The notes beneath the pieces are model-generated. The model worked only from the letters and a program-made list of their open reading frames with translations, was not told the origin of the DNA and made no database searches. A DNA stretch of 64,000 nucleotides from UBA6614 sp002433235 (GTDB taxonomy: Bacteria; Verrucomicrobiota; Verrucomicrobiia; Limisphaerales; UBA1100): contig DJHS01000153.1 in assembly GCA_002433235.1 (NCBI GenBank), positions 62,001 through 126,000 on the forward strand. The letters are read 5' to 3'. Positions 61,282-64,000 of this stretch are shown one piece after another; the first letter of the stretch is position 1; each line of letters starts with the position of its first letter. A program made the position numbers and the translations under genes.

Positions 61282-62337
61282 TCACTGTCCGCGCGAAGCA
61301 AACTTGTTGGCCAGGATGGATAATAGCGCCCCAAGGCCCAGATAACCAATCGCGATGTGAACAATCAGTACGGCTTGGCCTGCCGTGGTTACCGGCGACA
61401 CATCGCCATAACCCAATGTCGTGAACGTCACCACGCTGTAGTAGATGTACGGCAACAGGTCGCCCTGAAGCGCGGCCAACCCCTTGAGATGACTGTCCAC
61501 TCCCGCCGGCAACATCCAGTTGTCCATCGCCCAGTAGACGAACGCAAACAGTAGCGCGTTGATAGCCAAGAACAATCCCCACCTAGTCATGCTGCGGCCG
61601 CAGTCACTCGTCCATTTCCAGAAAAAATAAACTACCCGGCTCACCCGGCTTTGATGTCGGAACTCATGCAGATAGTTTTCGTCAATGATATGCCGACGCA
61701 CAAGATATGCGCCGGTGAAATCAACGTCGCGCACGTCCGCGCCAATCCAGTTTGCCGCCGTGTAGTTTCGCACATCACGCAATTGCACACCCCGCAGCTT
61801 GGTGTAGCGAAAATTTGCCCCTTCAATGTCGGTCTCGCACAAGTCCGCATTCGTCAGGTTTGCCTGGGTAAAATCCGTCTTCACCAGATTGCCTTCCAGC
61901 AGCCGGCAGCCGGTCATTTCCGCCGCGCGAAAATCCGCCCGCCGCATCTGCGCATCCACAAATGACGCCCGGCCCAGCTTGGCGTTGAAAAAGTTGGCCT
62001 CCGTTAAATCGGTCAACCCGAAACCTGTGCTTAAAGCGGAACACTCAGATAAATTCGCGCCACGAAAAGTGGTTCCCATGAATTCCGCCTTGTCCAGCGT
62101 AGCCTTGTAAAGTGTCGCACCATCGAAATTTGCACTAGGGCAGCGCGTGCCCTTCAAGTTCACCCGGCTCATTTCACAGCCGGCAAAATTGCAGCCCGTC
62201 AGATCCAGTTTCGACAAGTCGGCATCCGTGAACTTGATCCCGCGCAAATCCTGCAAATCCTCACCCAACGGCTCCCCGGAATCCTTGGCACGACGCAGCG
62301 CATCAATGACGTCTTCCGCTGATTTCGTAGCCTCCAT
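61282..62337 (-). CDS. Pentapeptide-repeat two-TM potassium channel
   Basis: 351 residues. Pentapeptide repeats of the A(D/N)LXX type fill about residues 30-205 (for example DADLSKLDLTGCNFAGCEMS). A C-terminal two-helix channel domain has the selectivity filter TTLGYGD, with the pore helix SVVTFT before it and two flanking helices. The start is ATG at 62337. Cyanobacterial proteins with a similar pairing are known; here the two may couple a right-handed beta-helix to channel gating. It overlaps or adjoins the HDOD gene. Confidence 0.88.
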   Translation of the reverse strand: MEATKSAEDVIDALRRAKDSGEPLGEDLQDLRGIKFTDADLSKLDLTGCNFAGCEMSRVNLKGTRCPSANFDGATLYKATLDKAEFMGTTFRGANLSECSALSTGFGLTDLTEANFFNAKLGRASFVDAQMRRADFRAAEMTGCRLLEGNLVKTDFTQANLTNADLCETDIEGANFRYTKLRGVQLRDVRNYTAANWIGADVRDVDFTGAYLVRRHIIDENYLHEFRHQSRVSRVVYFFWKWTSDCGRSMTRWGLFLAINALLFAFVYWAMDNWMLPAGVDSHLKGLAALQGDLLPYIYYSVVTFTTLGYGDVSPVTTAGQAVLIVHIAIGYLGLGALLSILANKFASRGQ

Positions 62338-62398
62338 GGCAGTCGGGCTTCGCCCTTTCGAGTCAAGCTTAGCCCGAAACCGGCGCTTCTCAAGCAAA

Positions 62399-62866
62399 AT
62401 GCACGTTGCCACGACTCGTCCGCTCCCATACCCTCCCGCCGTGCCCGGGAAACCAAGCCAAAGCGCCGAGGATTATCTCGAGCGCATTCACGAACTCATC
62501 GAAGCCAAGGGCTCCGCACACGTCGCCGACATTGCACAATCCCTGAACGTCGGCCAGCCCAGCGTCACCAGCATGGTCCAGAAACTCGCCGACGCCGGCT
62601 ACCTGCGCTATGAAAAATATCGGGCCCTCACCCTGACCGACGAGGGCCGCGCTGTCGCGGAGCGCATTCGCGACCGCCATGCGGTGCTTGCCAGCTTCTT
62701 CACCCTTTTCGGCCTAGATGCCGAGACCCAAGCCCGCGACATCGAGGGCATCGAGCATCATCTCAGCCCGGACACATTAAACACCCTTGCCGACCTCACG
62801 CGGTTCTTTAAGGACAATCCCAAAACCCTCGACCAGTTCCAAGCCACGAGGGGAGACGCCGACTAA
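62399..62866 (+). CDS. DtxR/MntR-type metal-dependent regulator
   Basis: 155 residues from ATG at 62399 (a GTG at 62441 gives 141 residues and begins closer to the family start). SAEDYLERIHELIEAKGSAHVADIAQSL is split here as SAEDYLERIHELIEAKG and HVADIAQSLNVGQPSVTSMV: a winged-helix DNA-binding domain. Then the dimerisation domain RDRHAVLASFFTLFGLD and IEGIEHHLSPDTL follows, with metal-ligand His/Glu. Members sense Mn2+ or Fe2+. No SH3-like tail. The target genes are not evident; no metal transporter is adjacent. Confidence 0.87.
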   Translation: MHVATTRPLPYPPAVPGKPSQSAEDYLERIHELIEAKGSAHVADIAQSLNVGQPSVTSMVQKLADAGYLRYEKYRALTLTDEGRAVAERIRDRHAVLASFFTLFGLDAETQARDIEGIEHHLSPDTLNTLADLTRFFKDNPKTLDQFQATRGDAD

Positions 62867-64000
62867 ACTGCCACAATCAGCGGGTCAAGATCCGGCATTT
62901 CCCCTGTGATCTCAAAGACCCCCTCCAGTCGGCCCAGTGCGGCCTCCGCGGCCTCTTCCGTGAGAGCATGCACACGCGCCAGCGTAGCCCGACGGCCAAA
63001 CGCGTCACCCGGTTTGGCCAACTCGTCCACTCCCACCATGGGATGGATCGAATCACCTTTCACCAACCGGCCGCCTCCCAAGTCCCGCACCACCTCACCC
63101 ACCACCCGCGCATCACAAGCCGCCACAAATCCTTCCTTGCTCGTCACCAGTTCCCTGACCACAGGCGTTTGATGGGTTTCCTTCAGCATACTCTCGAACA
63201 CCTCCACATCGCCGCCCTGCGCCGCGACCAATTCATTCAGCTTTACCCGCGGACGGCCGCTGGCCAGCTCCGACAACGCACGTGACCGCGCTGCATCGCG
63301 CCCGTGCCCCGTCACCGCCATCAACGCCACCGCACATTCGACCACCAATTCCTGCAAATCATCCGGCCCTCGGCAATCCAGACACTCCGCCGCCTCCCGG
63401 ACCTCCAGCCAGTTTCCAGCAGCACGTCCCAATGGCGCATCCATCGCTGTCAAAAGCACCGACGCCTTCACCCCGCATTCCGCTGCCAAGCCGGCAATCG
63501 AATCCGACAACTCACGCGCGGCATCCAAATCCGGCATAAAGGCCGCCCGGCCAAATTTAACATCCATCACCAGCGCCTCAATTCCCTCCGCCAGTTTCTT
63601 GGAAAGGATACTCGCCGTAATCAACGAAATCGAGGGCACCGTACCCGTCACGTCCCTCAACGCATACATGGCCCCGTCCGCCGGCGCTATCTCCGACGTC
63701 TGTCCACCCATGGCTAGGCCGATTTCCTGAACCTGTTCCACCATCCGTGCCGCCGATAAATCCACGGAAAACCCGGGGATGGATTCCAGCTTGTCCAGCG
63801 TCCCGCCCGTGACGCCCAACCCGTGCCCGGAGATCATCGGCACGCGAAATCCGAGGCACGCCAGCAATGGCGCCAAAGCGATGGACACCTTGTCCCCCAC
63901 CCCACCTGTCGAGTGTTTGTCAACCAACGGCCGTTCATCCTCTGGAAAATCCAGAACCACTCCCGAATCCCGCATCGCCAGCGTCAGCGCCCGCGTCTCC
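62863..64000 (-). CDS. deoA: Thymidine phosphorylase-like enzyme, 5' end outside the window
   Basis: At least 378 residues; the frame is open to the window end (reading ETRALTLAMRDSG), so the N-terminus is missing. KHSTGGVGDKVSIALAPLLA and SGHGLGVTGGTLDKLES are the phosphate- and substrate-binding loops, and QTSEIAPADGAMYALRD and LITASILSKKLAEG follow. The family signature SGRGLGxTGG here has His for the Arg that contacts the pyrimidine base in E. coli DeoA, so specificity may differ. It splits (deoxy)thymidine or related nucleosides with phosphate. The 3' end overlaps the convergent regulator by four bases. Confidence 0.85.
   Translation of the reverse strand, partial: ETRALTLAMRDSGVVLDFPEDERPLVDKHSTGGVGDKVSIALAPLLACLGFRVPMISGHGLGVTGGTLDKLESIPGFSVDLSAARMVEQVQEIGLAMGGQTSEIAPADGAMYALRDVTGTVPSISLITASILSKKLAEGIEALVMDVKFGRAAFMPDLDAARELSDSIAGLAAECGVKASVLLTAMDAPLGRAAGNWLEVREAAECLDCRGPDDLQELVVECAVALMAVTGHGRDAARSRALSELASGRPRVKLNELVAAQGGDVEVFESMLKETHQTPVVRELVTSKEGFVAACDARVVGEVVRDLGGGRLVKGDSIHPMVGVDELAKPGDAFGRRATLARVHALTEEAAEAALGRLEGVFEITGEMPDLDPLIVAV

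Overview
The window is a gene-dense stretch (about 60 genes, most gaps under 200 bases) of a bacterial chromosome. GC is roughly 58-60% by eye, with one clearly poorer patch. The gene repertoire points to the Planctomycetes-Verrucomicrobia-Chlamydiae group, most likely Verrucomicrobiota. It has two type II-secretion-like pseudopilins with long variable tails, a DUF1080 jelly-roll protein, a GntP-type permease with a long hydrophilic loop, a GldG/DUF4340 ABC operon, Sel1 lipoproteins and many secreted alpha/beta hydrolases. This assignment is an inference from family content; no rRNA or tRNA gene is present to confirm it.

Layout. 0-6 kb: a membrane protein cut by the window edge, a lipoprotein, a VWA protein, then rhamnulokinase, a secreted esterase and a small secretin-like protein on the minus strand, and an HpnA-type epimerase. 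6-9.3 kb: the rpmH-rnpA-yidD-yidC-jag cluster behind a good sigma70-type promoter. 9.3-14.8 kb: a histone-deacetylase-like enzyme and a 1510-residue secreted protein with six IPT/TIG-like repeats. 15-18 kb: scpA-scpB-pheA, a small zincin and a Tat-exported hydrolase. 19.2-21.8 kb: a carbonic anhydrase and a small protein lying among three genes that each carry an inactivating lesion. 21.8-24.3 kb: sugar isomerase/epimerase, PfkB kinase and a secretin-like lipoprotein. 24.4-30.8 kb: a HisA of the eukaryotic type, a flavoprotein, a GntP permease with an EF-hand-like loop and a membrane-fused spermidine-synthase-like protein. 30.8-41.3 kb: epimerase, esterase, HEAT-like and beta-propeller proteins, a TerB/AI-2E fusion, a Sel1 lipoprotein, MscS, a KamA-family radical SAM enzyme and a DUF1080 protein. 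41.4-45.6 kb: two pseudopilins flanking a 22-repeat LRR protein. 47-53.7 kb: a translationally coupled operon of HtrA protease, ABC ATPase, permease, GldG-like and DUF4340 proteins. 53.6-60.3 kb: the complete F-type ATP synthase operon (a-c-b-delta-alpha-gamma-beta-epsilon). 60.4-64 kb: an HDOD protein, a pentapeptide-repeat potassium channel, a DtxR/MntR-type regulator and a thymidine-phosphorylase-like enzyme cut by the window end.

The observations I rank highest are these: LysM-like segments that split two unrelated exported domains (a Sel1 repeat and a DUF1080 jelly roll) at tight turns; a eukaryotic-type HisA; the local cluster of three broken genes; two solitary proteins that look like pieces of a secretin; an abrupt composition change inside the 1510-residue gene; and convergent gene pairs that share four-base stop-codon overlaps. 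No CRISPR array, insertion sequence, prophage or RNA gene was found.
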